NCBI RefSeq assembly: GCF_007750855.1
Contig: NZ_CP036291.1
Location: 2,542,001 to 2,606,000 of the forward strand
Source of the DNA: Pirellulimonas nuda
GTDB taxonomy: Bacteria; Planctomycetota; Planctomycetia; Pirellulales; Lacipirellulaceae
Reading direction: 5' to 3'
Length of the DNA: 64,000 bases
Shown: positions 1-9,614 of the stretch, piece after piece
Layout of the letters: every line of letters begins with the position of its first letter
Position numbering within the stretch: position 1 is the first letter of the stretch
The notes under the pieces: generated by a model
What the model was told of the DNA's origin: nothing
The model's input: only the letters and a program-made list of their open reading frames with translations
The model's database searches: none
Translations under genes and position numbers: made by a program

Positions 1-9
1 TCGCCAGGG

Positions 10-252
10 CTAGTCCACCATACGGCTAGAGATCCCGATGCCGCTGGCCTCGGCCGAGCGGAGCAGCTCTTCGGCGCGTTGCAGCATAATGGCGCTGGAG
101 CTTGCCGAGCTCTCGGAGTTGGTCGATTCGCACGCGTCGAATTGAGACCCGCAGTGCTGACATACCACCCGCTTACCCATGAACTCGACACGCACCTGCA
201 GGTTGCGCCCGCAAGTTGGACATTCTTGGACGAAGTAGGTTGAGCGCGGCAT
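10..252 (-). CDS. small zinc-ribbon protein
   Basis: This 80-residue protein has two CxxC knuckles, CPTC at residues 11-14 and CQHC at 32-35, spaced like a single zinc ribbon that binds one zinc ion. The part after the ribbon is Ser-rich and then forms a short likely helix (LQRAEELLRSAE). A GGAGGA ribosome binding site lies 7-8 bases before the ATG and supports the start. It is divergent from the gene at 658. Small ribbons of this kind are common in planctomycetes, often as N-terminal pieces of larger proteins. No specific role can be assigned. Confidence 0.75.
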   Translation of the reverse strand: MPRSTYFVQECPTCGRNLQVRVEFMGKRVVCQHCGSQFDACESTNSESSASSSAIMLQRAEELLRSAEASGIGISSRMVD

Positions 253-657
253 CGCGAGTTCCTCCGTGGCGTGATTCGCAGAACCGAACAGGCTCTCCCC
301 CGGCAGAACGCACGATACCCGGCCCGGCGCACAATTTCAATCTTTGGCCCCCATTTTCTGCCAGTATTCCGCATTTTTTCGCCGCGTAAGTGCTGATTGT
401 GATGGAGTTTACGGCTGGATGTTACAAAAGCGTAGTAGGATTACGTTGGCGGGCGGACGCCCCGCCAGATCGGCGACAAAGCGTCGCGGGAGCGGGTCCG
501 GCGCCCTCAGCCGGGCGTGGGGTTGTATTCTGCATTATGACGCTAAGATGTTTGCAGCAATCTCGCGATCGTGGCGGACGTCGGCTAAGCTGTGAGATGA
601 CAAGCGGGGACCGCGGAGTCGTGCATCCGCCAGAAATCCAGAGGGGGCAAACGGCCG
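253..657. other. intergenic region between divergent genes
   Basis: About 400 bases separate the zinc-ribbon gene and the exported-protein gene, so both promoters should lie here. An imperfect GC hairpin (GGCGGG...CCCGCC) sits near 450-468, and an AT-richer patch lies at 335-385. No promoter could be chosen with confidence. Open frames here look like chance shadows of high-GC sequence. Confidence 0.4.
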
Positions 658-1605
658 ATGGGCAACCGCATCTTCTCGTCGGTCGTGATCTTGAGCTGGG
701 GCTGTTCGATGGCGTGGTTGATGACCGCCAAGATCATGCCCGCCTTTGGCAACGGTGAGCCCCCCCACGGCGGAAGCGGCGCCCAGATTCCGGTGGCATG
801 GTCGATCGAGATCGCCGGCCACCCCTGCGGTACGGCCGTAACACAGTCGGTCGCCGGCATTCAGGACACGACGGAAGTCCACAGCCGGGTGATCTTGAAC
901 GAACTTCCGCTCCCGGCGATCGCCCCCGAGTGGATGTCGAGCTTGGTTGGCAAGTTGGGGGAGGTGAGCCTCGACATGCGGACCAAGACTACGCTCGACC
1001 CCCTCAAGAAGCTGTCGAGTTTCGAGACCAATGTAGACCTGAACGACGTTCCAGACGTTGTGCGGATGTACGGAAAGGTGCTTAAAGGGAGCCTCAGACT
1101 TCAGATCCGCACCGGCGAGTTGTCTCGGACCTCGCAGTATCCTTGGCCCAACGAGGCCTTGCTGGGCGGAGAGCTGACGCCTGAACCGCAATTGCTACAG
1201 GCCTACGTGGGACGCACTTGGAAGCGTGAGGTCTATAGCCCCTTTGCTTCGCCCCACAATCCCGTTGAGCTGCTCGAGGCAGAGGTTGTCGAAGAGACCA
1301 AGATCAGTTTTAACGGAGAGCTGACCGCGGTACGCTTGATCGTCTACCGCTCGATGAGCTCGGCGGGTGTTTCATCCGAGGACCGTATCCGGGCCAAGTT
1401 GTGGGTCGGCGAGGATGGCCGCGTGTTGAGACAGGAGGTTCGGCTCATGAAGACCCGGTTGCGATTTGATCGGCTCCCCAATGCCAAGGCGAAGCGGCTC
1501 GCCAGCGAGAAGCTAGAATTGGCAACTCGTTCGGCCGTCAATCAGCCCGCCGACAAGCGCGTTACCAGGCCCCGGGTCTCAGCGCCTCAGGGCGTGGGGG
1601 CGTAG
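658..1605 (+). CDS. hypothetical exported or membrane-anchored protein
   Basis: The 315-residue product begins with a hydrophobic segment (about residues 6-25) that fits a signal peptide or anchor, so it probably acts outside the cytoplasm. The remainder is a mixed alpha/beta domain without a motif I recognise. The C-terminal 60 residues are Arg/Lys/Ala-rich and look disordered. The gene ends three bases before the GTG start of an ABC ATPase, so it is probably co-transcribed with the exporter pair that follows. It could be an accessory factor of that exporter, but this rests only on spacing. Confidence 0.6.
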   Translation: MGNRIFSSVVILSWGCSMAWLMTAKIMPAFGNGEPPHGGSGAQIPVAWSIEIAGHPCGTAVTQSVAGIQDTTEVHSRVILNELPLPAIAPEWMSSLVGKLGEVSLDMRTKTTLDPLKKLSSFETNVDLNDVPDVVRMYGKVLKGSLRLQIRTGELSRTSQYPWPNEALLGGELTPEPQLLQAYVGRTWKREVYSPFASPHNPVELLEAEVVEETKISFNGELTAVRLIVYRSMSSAGVSSEDRIRAKLWVGEDGRVLRQEVRLMKTRLRFDRLPNAKAKRLASEKLELATRSAVNQPADKRVTRPRVSAPQGVGA

Positions 1606-1608
1606 CGC

Positions 1609-2370
1609 GTGGAGCCAATGATTGAGTTTTTGGGGGTCAGCCGTAGCTACGGCGCCAAGCTGGCCGTAGACAGCCTCGACCTGTCGATCGGTCGCGGAGA
1701 GCTGTTCGCAATGTTGGGACAAAATGGCGCCGGCAAGACGACGTCGATTAAGATGATGGTCGGGTTGCTTCAGCCCGGGAGCGGTTCGGTCAGGATCGGC
1801 GGTCGCGATGTTGTCGCCGAGACACGGCTCGCCACAAGCCAGATCGGCTACGTACCGGACCAACCGTTTCTCTACGACAAACTCTCTGGACGCGAATTCC
1901 TCCGTTTCGTTGCTGAGATGCACGGTCTCTCGCCGTCGCAAGCGCGCGGGGCGGTCGCACGCGAGTCGACCCGGTTCGGTTTGGACGATTTCATCGACGA
2001 ATTGACCGAGAGCTACTCGCACGGCATGAAGCAACGCACGGTGTTCGCCTCGGCCTTGCTGCACGATCCACAGGTGCTGGTCGTTGACGAACCGATGGTG
2101 GGGCTCGATCCTCAGAGCATCCGTTTGGTGAAAGACATGCTGCGTTCGCAGGCGGATGCCGGCGCCGGCGTCTTCATGTCGACCCACACGCTTGCCGCGG
2201 CGGAAGAAATCGCCGACAAGATCGGCGTGATGAAGCGGGGTAAGCTGCTGTTCGTAGGCACGCTGGCCGAACTACGTGCGTTCTCCGGCGAAGAACACGC
2301 GACGTTAGAATCGCTCTATCTCTCCCTTACTGCCGATGCCGCGGGGGCGGAGCCGCCCCCGGGTCCGTAG
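1609..2370 (+). CDS. ABC transporter ATP-binding protein (exporter type)
   Basis: This cytoplasmic ATPase should power the membrane permease encoded next. Walker A is GQNGAGKTT (about residues 38-46). The signature region is a non-canonical YSHGMKQR (about 138-145), and Walker B is VLVVDEP followed by the D-loop GLD. The C-terminal stretch (STHTL...EIADKIGVMKRG) is typical of ABC-2 drug, antibiotic or polysaccharide exporters. It starts at GTG 1609, or at ATG 1618 (MIEFLGV), which fits the family start better. The permease ATG lies 4 bases after the stop, so the two are almost certainly one unit. The substrate is unknown. Confidence 0.88.
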   Translation: MEPMIEFLGVSRSYGAKLAVDSLDLSIGRGELFAMLGQNGAGKTTSIKMMVGLLQPGSGSVRIGGRDVVAETRLATSQIGYVPDQPFLYDKLSGREFLRFVAEMHGLSPSQARGAVARESTRFGLDDFIDELTESYSHGMKQRTVFASALLHDPQVLVVDEPMVGLDPQSIRLVKDMLRSQADAGAGVFMSTHTLAAAEEIADKIGVMKRGKLLFVGTLAELRAFSGEEHATLESLYLSLTADAAGAEPPPGP

Positions 2371-2374
2371 CCCC

Positions 2375-4210
2375 ATGTCCAGCCCCGCCGCCACGATCGC
2401 GCTGCCCGCTGGCCCGGCGCCCCCGATCGAAGACCTCCCGTCGGACGACCGCGAAGCCCGCCTCTTCTGGCGGATTCGGATGCTGGCGGGGCGCACCCAG
2501 ATGCGGCAGGCGCTCGGATCCGCGCGGCTGCGCACCTCGCTGGTGGTTGGGCTCAGCCTGTTCTTCTGGCTGGGGCTGTTCCTGCTGTTCTACAAGGGCT
2601 TTGATTTTCTCGCCTATTACGTGGGACGCACGGGCGCGGTGCACGCGCAGACCGTGGGGTTTGTGTTCCACGTTTTCTTTGCGTCTCTGAACGTTATGCT
2701 GGTGTTTTCTTCCGGCATCATCCTCTACGGCAGCCTGTTCCATTCGGACGAGGCCCGCTTCTTGCTGAGCCAACCGGTGCGGGTCGGGCGGCTTGTTCTG
2801 CACAAGTTCCAGGAGGCCGTGGCGTTCAGCAGTTGGGGCTTCATGCTGCTGGCGACGCCGATGACCATTGCGTACGGGTTGGTCGTCCATGCCGGGTGGC
2901 AGTATTACCTGCTGATCCTGCCGCTGCTGGCGTCGTTCGTTTACATCCCCTGCGCGGTCGGGGCGCTGGTCTGCCTGCTGCTGGTATGGAAGCTCCCCGC
3001 CATCCGCTACGCGGTCGTGGTTGGGGCAGCGTTGGTAATGATCGCCTTCTCTTCGTACTCCATCTACGGCGCCGTGAGCAGTCCGCAGGCAGAGCTGTTT
3101 GGCAGCGACTGGTTTCAGGAGACGCTCGACAGGTTCCGTCTAACGCAGCAGCAGTGGCTGCCCAGTTCCTGGCTGGTCGGGGGGCTGTTGGACGCTGCTC
3201 AGGCCCCCAACGACCGTCTGGGATCGCTGATGCTGAGCGAACACCCGATCGTCCAGAGCGGCATGTGGCTGTGGGTGCTGGCATCGACGGCCCTAGTGTG
3301 TCATCTGTTGGTCGTTCAGGTAGGGAAAATCTGCTACCGCCAGGCCTACAGCGGGCTGATGTGCCGCGACCGCAGGCCGCGACGAGAACGCCTCGCCTGG
3401 ATCGACCGTGCCGCAGAGATCTTGCTCCGGCCGTTTCCGACCCAGGTGCAATTGATCCTACTAAAAGACTGGCGCCTCTTGCGACGCGACCCCACGCAGT
3501 GGACCCAGTTCTTGATCTTCTTCGGGCTGCTGGGGCTCTACTTCTTGAACATCGACCGCTTCGGCAACGGGCACGGAGACATCAACTACCTCACTTGGGT
3601 GAATCTGGTCAGCTTCCTCAACTTGGCCGTGGTAGGGCTGATCCTCTCGACCTTTACCACCCGATTTATTTTCCCGATGCTCAGCCTGGAAGGACGCCGG
3701 TTCTGGGTCCTGGGACTAATGCCCGTCGACCGAGAGACGATTGTGCTCAGCAAGTTCGTGTTCGCCGCGTTCGGGTCGCTGGTCCCTTGCGCGGCGCTGG
3801 TGCTGGTGAGTGATCTGATGCTCCAAGTGACGACGCTGGTAGTAGTGATCCACCAGCTCACCAACCTGCTGCTCTGCTTCGGGCTCGCGTCGATGGCCGT
3901 CGGGCTCGGCGCCACGATGCCCGACTTCCGCGAGGCGAACCCGTCGAAGATCGCTGCGGGTTTCGGCGGCACGCTCAACCTTGTGCTCAGCGCCCTCTAC
4001 ATCATCGTGATCGTGGTGCTCACCGCCCTCCCCTGCCACTTCTACCTGATCGCCAACCACAGCCCCATGAGCAGCCCGTACCTAGACCCCGCCTGGATCC
4101 GCATCTGGTTGGTGGGAGGCGCTGGGCTGGCGGTCGCCCTGGGCTTGGTTGCGACGCTCTGGCCGCTGCGAGCGGGGATCAAGGCTTTCAAGAGCGTTGA
4201 GTTCTATTGA
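2375..4210 (+). CDS. ABC transporter permease, large multi-pass protein
   Basis: A 611-residue membrane protein with many hydrophobic segments. The first (around residues 55-75, LVVGLSLFFWLGLFLLFY) is followed by pairs through the middle and by C-terminal clusters ending near residue 605. It resembles the roughly 600-aa ABC-2-like exporter permeases of planctomycetes, and pairs with the ATPase ending at 2370. An in-frame ATG at 2336 would overlap the ATPase gene. I chose ATG 2375 (MSSPAATIALPAG) because it lies just after the stop and avoids an Arg-rich leader. The exported substrate is unknown. Confidence 0.8.
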   Translation: MSSPAATIALPAGPAPPIEDLPSDDREARLFWRIRMLAGRTQMRQALGSARLRTSLVVGLSLFFWLGLFLLFYKGFDFLAYYVGRTGAVHAQTVGFVFHVFFASLNVMLVFSSGIILYGSLFHSDEARFLLSQPVRVGRLVLHKFQEAVAFSSWGFMLLATPMTIAYGLVVHAGWQYYLLILPLLASFVYIPCAVGALVCLLLVWKLPAIRYAVVVGAALVMIAFSSYSIYGAVSSPQAELFGSDWFQETLDRFRLTQQQWLPSSWLVGGLLDAAQAPNDRLGSLMLSEHPIVQSGMWLWVLASTALVCHLLVVQVGKICYRQAYSGLMCRDRRPRRERLAWIDRAAEILLRPFPTQVQLILLKDWRLLRRDPTQWTQFLIFFGLLGLYFLNIDRFGNGHGDINYLTWVNLVSFLNLAVVGLILSTFTTRFIFPMLSLEGRRFWVLGLMPVDRETIVLSKFVFAAFGSLVPCAALVLVSDLMLQVTTLVVVIHQLTNLLLCFGLASMAVGLGATMPDFREANPSKIAAGFGGTLNLVLSALYIIVIVVLTALPCHFYLIANHSPMSSPYLDPAWIRIWLVGGAGLAVALGLVATLWPLRAGIKAFKSVEFY

Positions 4211-4327
4211 GAGAGTCCCTCCCTGAAGAGCGGCAACCCCCTTGGCGGAGGCGGGCGTGTCCGCACAATTTCCGGACAACGCCCTCCCCCTAGTTAACCG
4301 CTAACGGCTGCTGCCGGTCAGACATTC

Positions 4328-5140
4328 ATGCGAGTAGGAGCCGTTCGGTACTTGAACTCCAAGCCGCTGATCCACGGATTGGCCGGCGCGGACGGCGTCG
4401 ACCTGCTGCTCGACCTGCCTAGCCGGCTGGCCGACAGGCTGGCGCGGCGCGAGCTGGACGGAGCCCTGATCCCGACGATCGAGCTGCTGGCCGACCCCGA
4501 GCTGATGCTCGTCTCAGACGCCTGTGTTGCCTCGCGTGGACCCGTTCGCAGCGTCAAAACGCTCTTCCGCCGCCCCCCTCGGGAGGTGCAGAAGGTCGCG
4601 CTCGACGAGGGCTCGCGGACTAGCGCCGCCTTATTGCGTGTGCTGCTCTACAACCGGTTCGGCATCCGGCCGGAATGCATTTCGCTGCCGATCGGAAGCG
4701 GGCCGGAGTCCGTCCGGGCCGACGCGGTGCTGCTGATCGGCGACCGCGCGATGGGCGCCGATCCCGGCCAATACGCCGAGGTCTGGGACATGGGCGCCGA
4801 GTGGCGTGCTTGGACCGGCCTGCCATTTGTGTTTGCTTGCTGGGCCGCCTGGAGCGGCGCCACACGCGAGGCGCTGGCGGGTGTGCTGGGCCGGGCGCGT
4901 GACGCCGGAGTCGCCTCGCTCGCCCAGATCGCCGAGGCCGAGGCGCCGCCGCTCGGCTTGTTGGTGGGCGACGCGCTGGAATACCTTACTCACAGCCTGC
5001 ACTTCCGCATCGAAGAGGAGGAGCTGGCCGCGATGGGGCGATTCGCCGCGTACGCGGCTGAGCTTGGCCTCATTCCGCACGACCCGAATCTGCCCCGCCG
5101 TTTGAGAACCGACTATGGTCGCCCTACCGCAAACCGCTGA
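4328..5140 (+). CDS. mqnA: chorismate dehydratase MqnA (futalosine pathway)
   Basis: MqnA converts chorismate to 3-[(1-carboxyvinyl)oxy]benzoate, the entry step of the futalosine route to menaquinone. The N-terminus MRVGAVRYLNSKPL is the family hallmark, and the periplasmic-binding-protein-like fold continues with LDEGSRTSAALL (about residues 87-98) and an IGDRAM segment near 138. At 270 aa it has the usual length. It overlaps the mqnC start by 26 bases, so the two are translationally coupled. MqnB, MqnD and MqnE are not in this window and must lie elsewhere. The identification is firm. Confidence 0.93.
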   Translation: MRVGAVRYLNSKPLIHGLAGADGVDLLLDLPSRLADRLARRELDGALIPTIELLADPELMLVSDACVASRGPVRSVKTLFRRPPREVQKVALDEGSRTSAALLRVLLYNRFGIRPECISLPIGSGPESVRADAVLLIGDRAMGADPGQYAEVWDMGAEWRAWTGLPFVFACWAAWSGATREALAGVLGRARDAGVASLAQIAEAEAPPLGLLVGDALEYLTHSLHFRIEEEELAAMGRFAAYAAELGLIPHDPNLPRRLRTDYGRPTANR

Positions 5141-6281
5141 CCTGCACGCCGTCGCAGCGATCTTAGAGAAGGCAGTCGCCGGAGAGCGTCTGACATCGGG
5201 GGAGGCGCTGCGGCTGCTCCGCGAGGCCGACCTTGCATCCCTGGGCCGCGCCGCCGACGAGGTGACGCGTCGGCTGCACCCGGAAAAGCACCGCACCTAC
5301 AACATCGACCGGAACGTCAACTACACCAACGTCTGCACCGCGGTGTGCGATTTCTGCGCGTTCTACCGCCGGCCGAAGTCGCCGGAGGGGTACGTGCTGT
5401 CGATCGAGGAGATCTTGCAGAAGATCGAAGAGACCGTCGAGCTGGGGGGCGAGCAGGTGCTGTTGCAGGGGGGGCTACACCCCGATTTCCCATTGGAGTG
5501 GTACGAGGAGATGCTGGGGGCGATCAAGCAGCGATTCCCCCAGGTCAACGTGCACGGCTTCAGCCCGCCGGAGATCCACCACTTCACCAAGATCAGCAAG
5601 CAGCCGCTGGAGGTGGTCCTCTCACGGCTGAAGTCGGCGGGGCTGGGGAGCCTACCGGGCGGGGGCGCCGAAATCTTGGTCGATCGCGTCCGCAAAGAGA
5701 TTACCCGCGGCAAAGTACTTACCGACGACTGGCTCAACGTCAACCGCGTATGGCACAAGTTGGGGGGACGCAGCACGGCGACGATGATGTTCGGGCACGT
5801 CGAGACGCTGGAAGAACGCGTGGAACACCTCGATCGGCTACGCGCCCTACAGGACGAAACGGGGGGGTTCACGGCCTTTATCTGTTGGACCTTCCAGCCC
5901 GAAAACACAGACATGGCGCAGGTGGCCAAGGCCGGCGCCTTCGAGTATCTGCGGACTAACGCGGTCGCACGTCTGTTCCTCGATAATTTTGAGAATATTC
6001 AGTCGAGCTGGGTCACCCAGGGGCTAAAAGTGGGGCAGCTTGCCCTGCTCTACGGCGCCAACGACATGGGGAGCTTGATGATCGAAGAGAACGTGGTTGC
6101 CCAGGCCGGGACGGTCCATTTTCTGACGCTTAGGGATATCCGCAACGCGATTTCCGAGCTTGGTTTCGCGCCTCGCCAGAGGAATGTTTACTACGAGCTG
6201 CTTGAAGAACGCCCGATCCCAGAAATGGAGCCCCCGAATGGGGGGGGCGGGCGGTTGCCCATCCTTCCGATCGTGAGCTAG
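5115..6281 (+). CDS. mqnC: cyclic dehypoxanthinyl futalosine synthase MqnC (radical SAM)
   Basis: This radical SAM enzyme cyclises dehypoxanthine futalosine in menaquinone synthesis. The 4Fe-4S motif CxxxCxxC is seen at C74, C78 and C81 (VCTAVCDFCAFYR). Downstream segments typical of MqnC rather than MqnE are FICWTFQPENT (near residue 255) and NIQSSWVTQG...ANDMGSLMIEENVV (near 295-335). The length of 388 aa is close to the family norm. It starts within the mqnA coding end. A G-rich run at the 3' end encodes a Gly-rich tail (GGGGRLP) of no known role. Confidence 0.93.
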   Translation: MVALPQTADLHAVAAILEKAVAGERLTSGEALRLLREADLASLGRAADEVTRRLHPEKHRTYNIDRNVNYTNVCTAVCDFCAFYRRPKSPEGYVLSIEEILQKIEETVELGGEQVLLQGGLHPDFPLEWYEEMLGAIKQRFPQVNVHGFSPPEIHHFTKISKQPLEVVLSRLKSAGLGSLPGGGAEILVDRVRKEITRGKVLTDDWLNVNRVWHKLGGRSTATMMFGHVETLEERVEHLDRLRALQDETGGFTAFICWTFQPENTDMAQVAKAGAFEYLRTNAVARLFLDNFENIQSSWVTQGLKVGQLALLYGANDMGSLMIEENVVAQAGTVHFLTLRDIRNAISELGFAPRQRNVYYELLEERPIPEMEPPNGGGGRLPILPIVS

Positions 6282-6397
6282 TTTGGTGGCAGAGGGGGTG
6301 GTCGGACGCTTGACAGAATCCGAACCACAGTAGTGGCCTTTCTAACGGCCGCAGAACCCTTTGGCTCTCACCCAACTCTGGCGCCCACGCGGTCGCG

Positions 6398-7240
6398 ATG
6401 CTCACCGAACCGCTAGCCGCCGATCCCGCGTCCCGCATCGAGCGGCCTCCGCGTGTCGTGGTGTCGGGGCTGGTCAAGACCTACCCCGACCTCCAGCGGG
6501 GCCTAGTGACGGCCGTCGACGGCCTCTCGTTTACCGCCCACGCGGGCGAGGTCTTTGGCCTGCTCGGCCCCAACGGCGCGGGCAAGACGACCGCGATGCG
6601 GATCCTTGCAACCCTGCTGCGGCCTTCCGCGGGTTGCGTCACGATCGCCGGCTTCGATTGCCAGTCGCAGCCCGACCTTGTCCGCAGCCAGATCGGGTTC
6701 GTGTCGGCCAACACCGCTACCTATGACCGGATGACCGCATGGGAGCTCGTTGAGTTCTTCGGACGGCTCCACGGGCTCAACGACCGGACGCTCGCCGAGC
6801 GGATGCCCGAGTTGTTCGAAAAACTTGAGATGACGTCAATCCGCGACACGCTCGGCGCCAAGATGAGCACCGGCATGCGGCAGAAAACCTCGATCGCCCG
6901 CGCGCTGATCCATGATCCGCCTGTGATGATCTTTGATGAGGCGACCAACGGCCTAGACGTGCTCGCTGCCCGGGCGCTGCTGGACGTGGTGAGCCGGCTA
7001 CGCGATGAAGGCAAATGCGTGATTTTCTCGACGCACATCATGCGGGAAGCAGAACGCCTCTGCGACCAAATCGCCATCATGCACGGCGGCAAGATATTGG
7101 CGTCCGGATCGCTCAATGAGCTGCGCGGGCAGCATGACGAAGAGGACCTCGAAGAGCTCTTCTTCCAATTGATTCACCGCGCCCAGGCCGAGCAGGCCCT
7201 GACACAGCCGCATGGCGGGGAGGCGATCCTTACGCCGTGA
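6398..7240 (+). CDS. ABC transporter ATP-binding protein, NatA-type
   Basis: A 280-residue ATPase with Walker [10 protein letters not shown] (near residues 57-65), a signature region [14 protein letters not shown], and Walker [12 protein letters not shown]. The STGMRQK variant of LSGGQ is typical of NatA-like sodium or drug exporter ATPases. It ends in a GTGA overlap with the next gene (GTG at 7237, TGA at 7238-7240), which couples it to the permease-protease fusion. It is about 30% longer than a minimal nucleotide-binding domain because of an N-terminal extension and an acidic C-terminal tail. Confidence 0.9.
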   Translation: MLTEPLAADPASRIERPPRVVVSGLVKTYPDLQRGLVTAVDGLSFTAHAGEVFGLLGPNGAGKTTAMRILATLLRPSAGCVTIAGFDCQSQPDLVRSQIGFVSANTATYDRMTAWELVEFFGRLHGLNDRTLAERMPELFEKLEMTSIRDTLGAKMSTGMRQKTSIARALIHDPPVMIFDEATNGLDVLAARALLDVVSRLRDEGKCVIFSTHIMREAERLCDQIAIMHGGKILASGSLNELRGQHDEEDLEELFFQLIHRAQAEQALTQPHGGEAILTP

Positions 7241-9507
7241 ACATCGCCAACGTCAAACGTGTTTGGGCCCGAGAGATCCGCGATCAGTTCCGCGATCGGC
7301 GGACGCTGTTCATGGTAGCCGTGCTGCCGGTGCTGATGTACCCGATCCTGGGGATGAGTTTTGTGCAGCTCTCCCAGTTTAGGCAAACCCATGCAGCAAG
7401 GGTGCTGGTGGTGGGCGCCGAGCAGTTGTCGCCAGAGAACGGCGGCGAGTCGACCCCGTTTCCGCCGCTGCTAGAGGGCGACCGGTTTGCAGTGGGGCTA
7501 TTCGACGCGCCGGGCGACGCGCACCGGATCACCGTCGAGCGACAGATGATGCCCGGCAGCGCCGACGCCCCGATGCTTCCCGAGACCGACCGGAACCGGC
7601 TGGCGGACGGAGAGCTAGACGCGGTGGTGTTGCTTCCGCGGGGATTTGCCGAGGGGATGCGGCAGTTGCGCGACAGACTCAGCGACGGCCCCAATCACGC
7701 GGCCAACACCGTGTCGCCCCCCCAGCCCGAAGTACTCTACAACTCGGCCCGCGAGCCGTCTCAGGTCGCGTTCTTGCGGGTCGAGCGGCTGCTCGACCGT
7801 TGGGAGGCGGAGATCGTCCAGCAAAACCTCGCCGAGTCGCGGACCCCCGCCGGTCTTGTTCAGCCGTTCCGGCTTAGCCCGCAGGACGTCGCCAGCGTCG
7901 GGCAGCGGAACGCGGCGTTGTGGTCGAAGCTGCTGCCGTTCTTGGTGTTTATTTACGCATTGGTAGGCGCGTTCTACCCGGCGGTCGATTTGTGCGCGGG
8001 TGAGAAGGAACGCGGAACGCTCGAGGCGCTTCTGGCGAGCCCCGCGTCGCGTACAGAGATCGTGTGCGGGAAGCTGCTCACGGTGCTGGTGTTCAGCCTG
8101 TTCACAATGCTGCTGAACCTAGCGGCGCTGGGCGGAACGATGGGCTTGGTTCTCGAGCAGATGATGCCGTTGGGCGGCTCAGGCGGGCTTGCCCCACCTA
8201 GCACGGCCGCGATCGTGGCGATTGTGGTCGCGCTCCTGCCGGTCGCTACGCTGTTTAGCGCTCTTAGTCTTGCGTGTGCGTCTCTGGCCCGCAGCAGCAA
8301 AGAGGGGCAGTACTATCTGATGCCCTTGATGCTGGCCACGATGCCGCTGATGGTGCTGCCTATCCTGCCCGGGGTGGAGCTGAACCTGGGGACGGCCTTG
8401 ATCCCGGTCTCCGGCATGGCCCTGGTTTTGCGCGCGGTGATTGAGGGGCGCTACGCCGACGCGGCGCCCTACGTGCTCCCGGTTTTCTTGGTGACGATCG
8501 CTTGTTGTGTCGCCGCCATACGTTGGGCGGTTTGGCAGTTCAATCAAGAGTCGCTGCTGTTCCACGAGGGGGAGCGGTTCAACCTCCGCCGCTGGGGCGC
8601 CGCCCTCTACCGCGATCGGGGCGACTCGATAGGCATCCGCGGCGCTGTGGCGGTGGGCGCCGCGATCGCCATTATGCAGTTCTTGGTAAACATGCTCACG
8701 CCGGCGCCGACGACGCTCGACTTTGCCTTTGTGGTGAGGATGGTGCTGCTGAGCCAGGCCGCGTGTATCCTTCTGCCGACCCTGGCCGTGGTCGCCCTGC
8801 TTGCCCGCCGCCCGCTGCGGGCGCTGCGGCTCGACCGCGCCCCGCGGGCGTGGCACGTGGCGGCCGGGGTCCTGATCGCCGTGGCGCTCCACCCAGCTTC
8901 GCAGTGGCTCGGCGGGCTGGTGCAACGCATGTACCCGATGAGCGAAGACCTTCAGGCTAAACTCGGGCAGTTCGGCGAACTGGTGAGTCAGGCGCCGAAC
9001 CTGCTCGTGGTGGTGCTGCTGCTGGCGGCTTTGCCGGCGGTTTGCGAAGAGTTGGCGTTCCGCGGCGCTGTTCTCACGGGGCTGCGATCAAAGACGTCGC
9101 CGTTTACCGCAGTGCTGGTCTCCGCGGCGATGTTCGGCATCGTTCACACCGTGCTGCAACAGTCGATCTCGGCCGGCATCCTCGGGCTGGTGCTGGGCTA
9201 CGTCGCCCTGCAGACCGGCAGCCTATGGCCGACGGTCGCGCTGCACGCCACGCACAACGCGCTGGCGCTTATCGCCGCCAACTACGCCCAGTCGTGGAAG
9301 GAGAGCGGCGTGCTTTCAGCGCTTGCCCCGCAGCAATCGGACGAGGGATTGCTGGTCTACGAGCCGATCGTGATTGCCCTGGGCGTCGCCGCGGCCGCCG
9401 CAATGATGGGCGCGCTCGCGCATGGCGAGAAGAATGAAGACCGACGGACCGCAGAGGAAGCAGAACGCATCACCCGGAGCACGCTGGCGCATGCCGACCC
9501 GAACTAA
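7237..9507 (+). CDS. NatB-like ABC-2 permease fused to CPBP intramembrane protease domain
   Basis: A 756-residue membrane protein in two parts. Residues about 1-430 form an ABC-2 permease of NatB type: one N-terminal membrane segment, a long outside loop, then a cluster of segments beginning near residue 228 with the [17 protein letters not shown] loop. Residues about 460-710 contain a CPBP/Abi domain with EELAFR (near 603-608), FxxxH (near 632) and HATHN (near 668-672), the putative metalloprotease residues. The start is GTG 7237, overlapping the ATPase stop. Such permease-CPBP fusions are known in planctomycetes, but substrate and protease target are unknown. Confidence 0.88.
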   Translation: MNIANVKRVWAREIRDQFRDRRTLFMVAVLPVLMYPILGMSFVQLSQFRQTHAARVLVVGAEQLSPENGGESTPFPPLLEGDRFAVGLFDAPGDAHRITVERQMMPGSADAPMLPETDRNRLADGELDAVVLLPRGFAEGMRQLRDRLSDGPNHAANTVSPPQPEVLYNSAREPSQVAFLRVERLLDRWEAEIVQQNLAESRTPAGLVQPFRLSPQDVASVGQRNAALWSKLLPFLVFIYALVGAFYPAVDLCAGEKERGTLEALLASPASRTEIVCGKLLTVLVFSLFTMLLNLAALGGTMGLVLEQMMPLGGSGGLAPPSTAAIVAIVVALLPVATLFSALSLACASLARSSKEGQYYLMPLMLATMPLMVLPILPGVELNLGTALIPVSGMALVLRAVIEGRYADAAPYVLPVFLVTIACCVAAIRWAVWQFNQESLLFHEGERFNLRRWGAALYRDRGDSIGIRGAVAVGAAIAIMQFLVNMLTPAPTTLDFAFVVRMVLLSQAACILLPTLAVVALLARRPLRALRLDRAPRAWHVAAGVLIAVALHPASQWLGGLVQRMYPMSEDLQAKLGQFGELVSQAPNLLVVVLLLAALPAVCEELAFRGAVLTGLRSKTSPFTAVLVSAAMFGIVHTVLQQSISAGILGLVLGYVALQTGSLWPTVALHATHNALALIAANYAQSWKESGVLSALAPQQSDEGLLVYEPIVIALGVAAAAAMMGALAHGEKNEDRRTAEEAERITRSTLAHADPN

Positions 9508-9614
9508 CAAGGCCAGACGTCGCTCTGCCCGACCCAATATTAGACGGGCCGAGAGAAGATAGTCGCCTTTGGCGAGTACCATTCAACACGAAACCCTTTA
9601 CCCCAAACGAAACG

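Noticed and set aside
535-1191. 218-codon minus-strand frame opposite the exported-protein gene
   Set aside because: It is an Arg/His-rich shadow of the real gene on the plus strand, typical of high-GC DNA.
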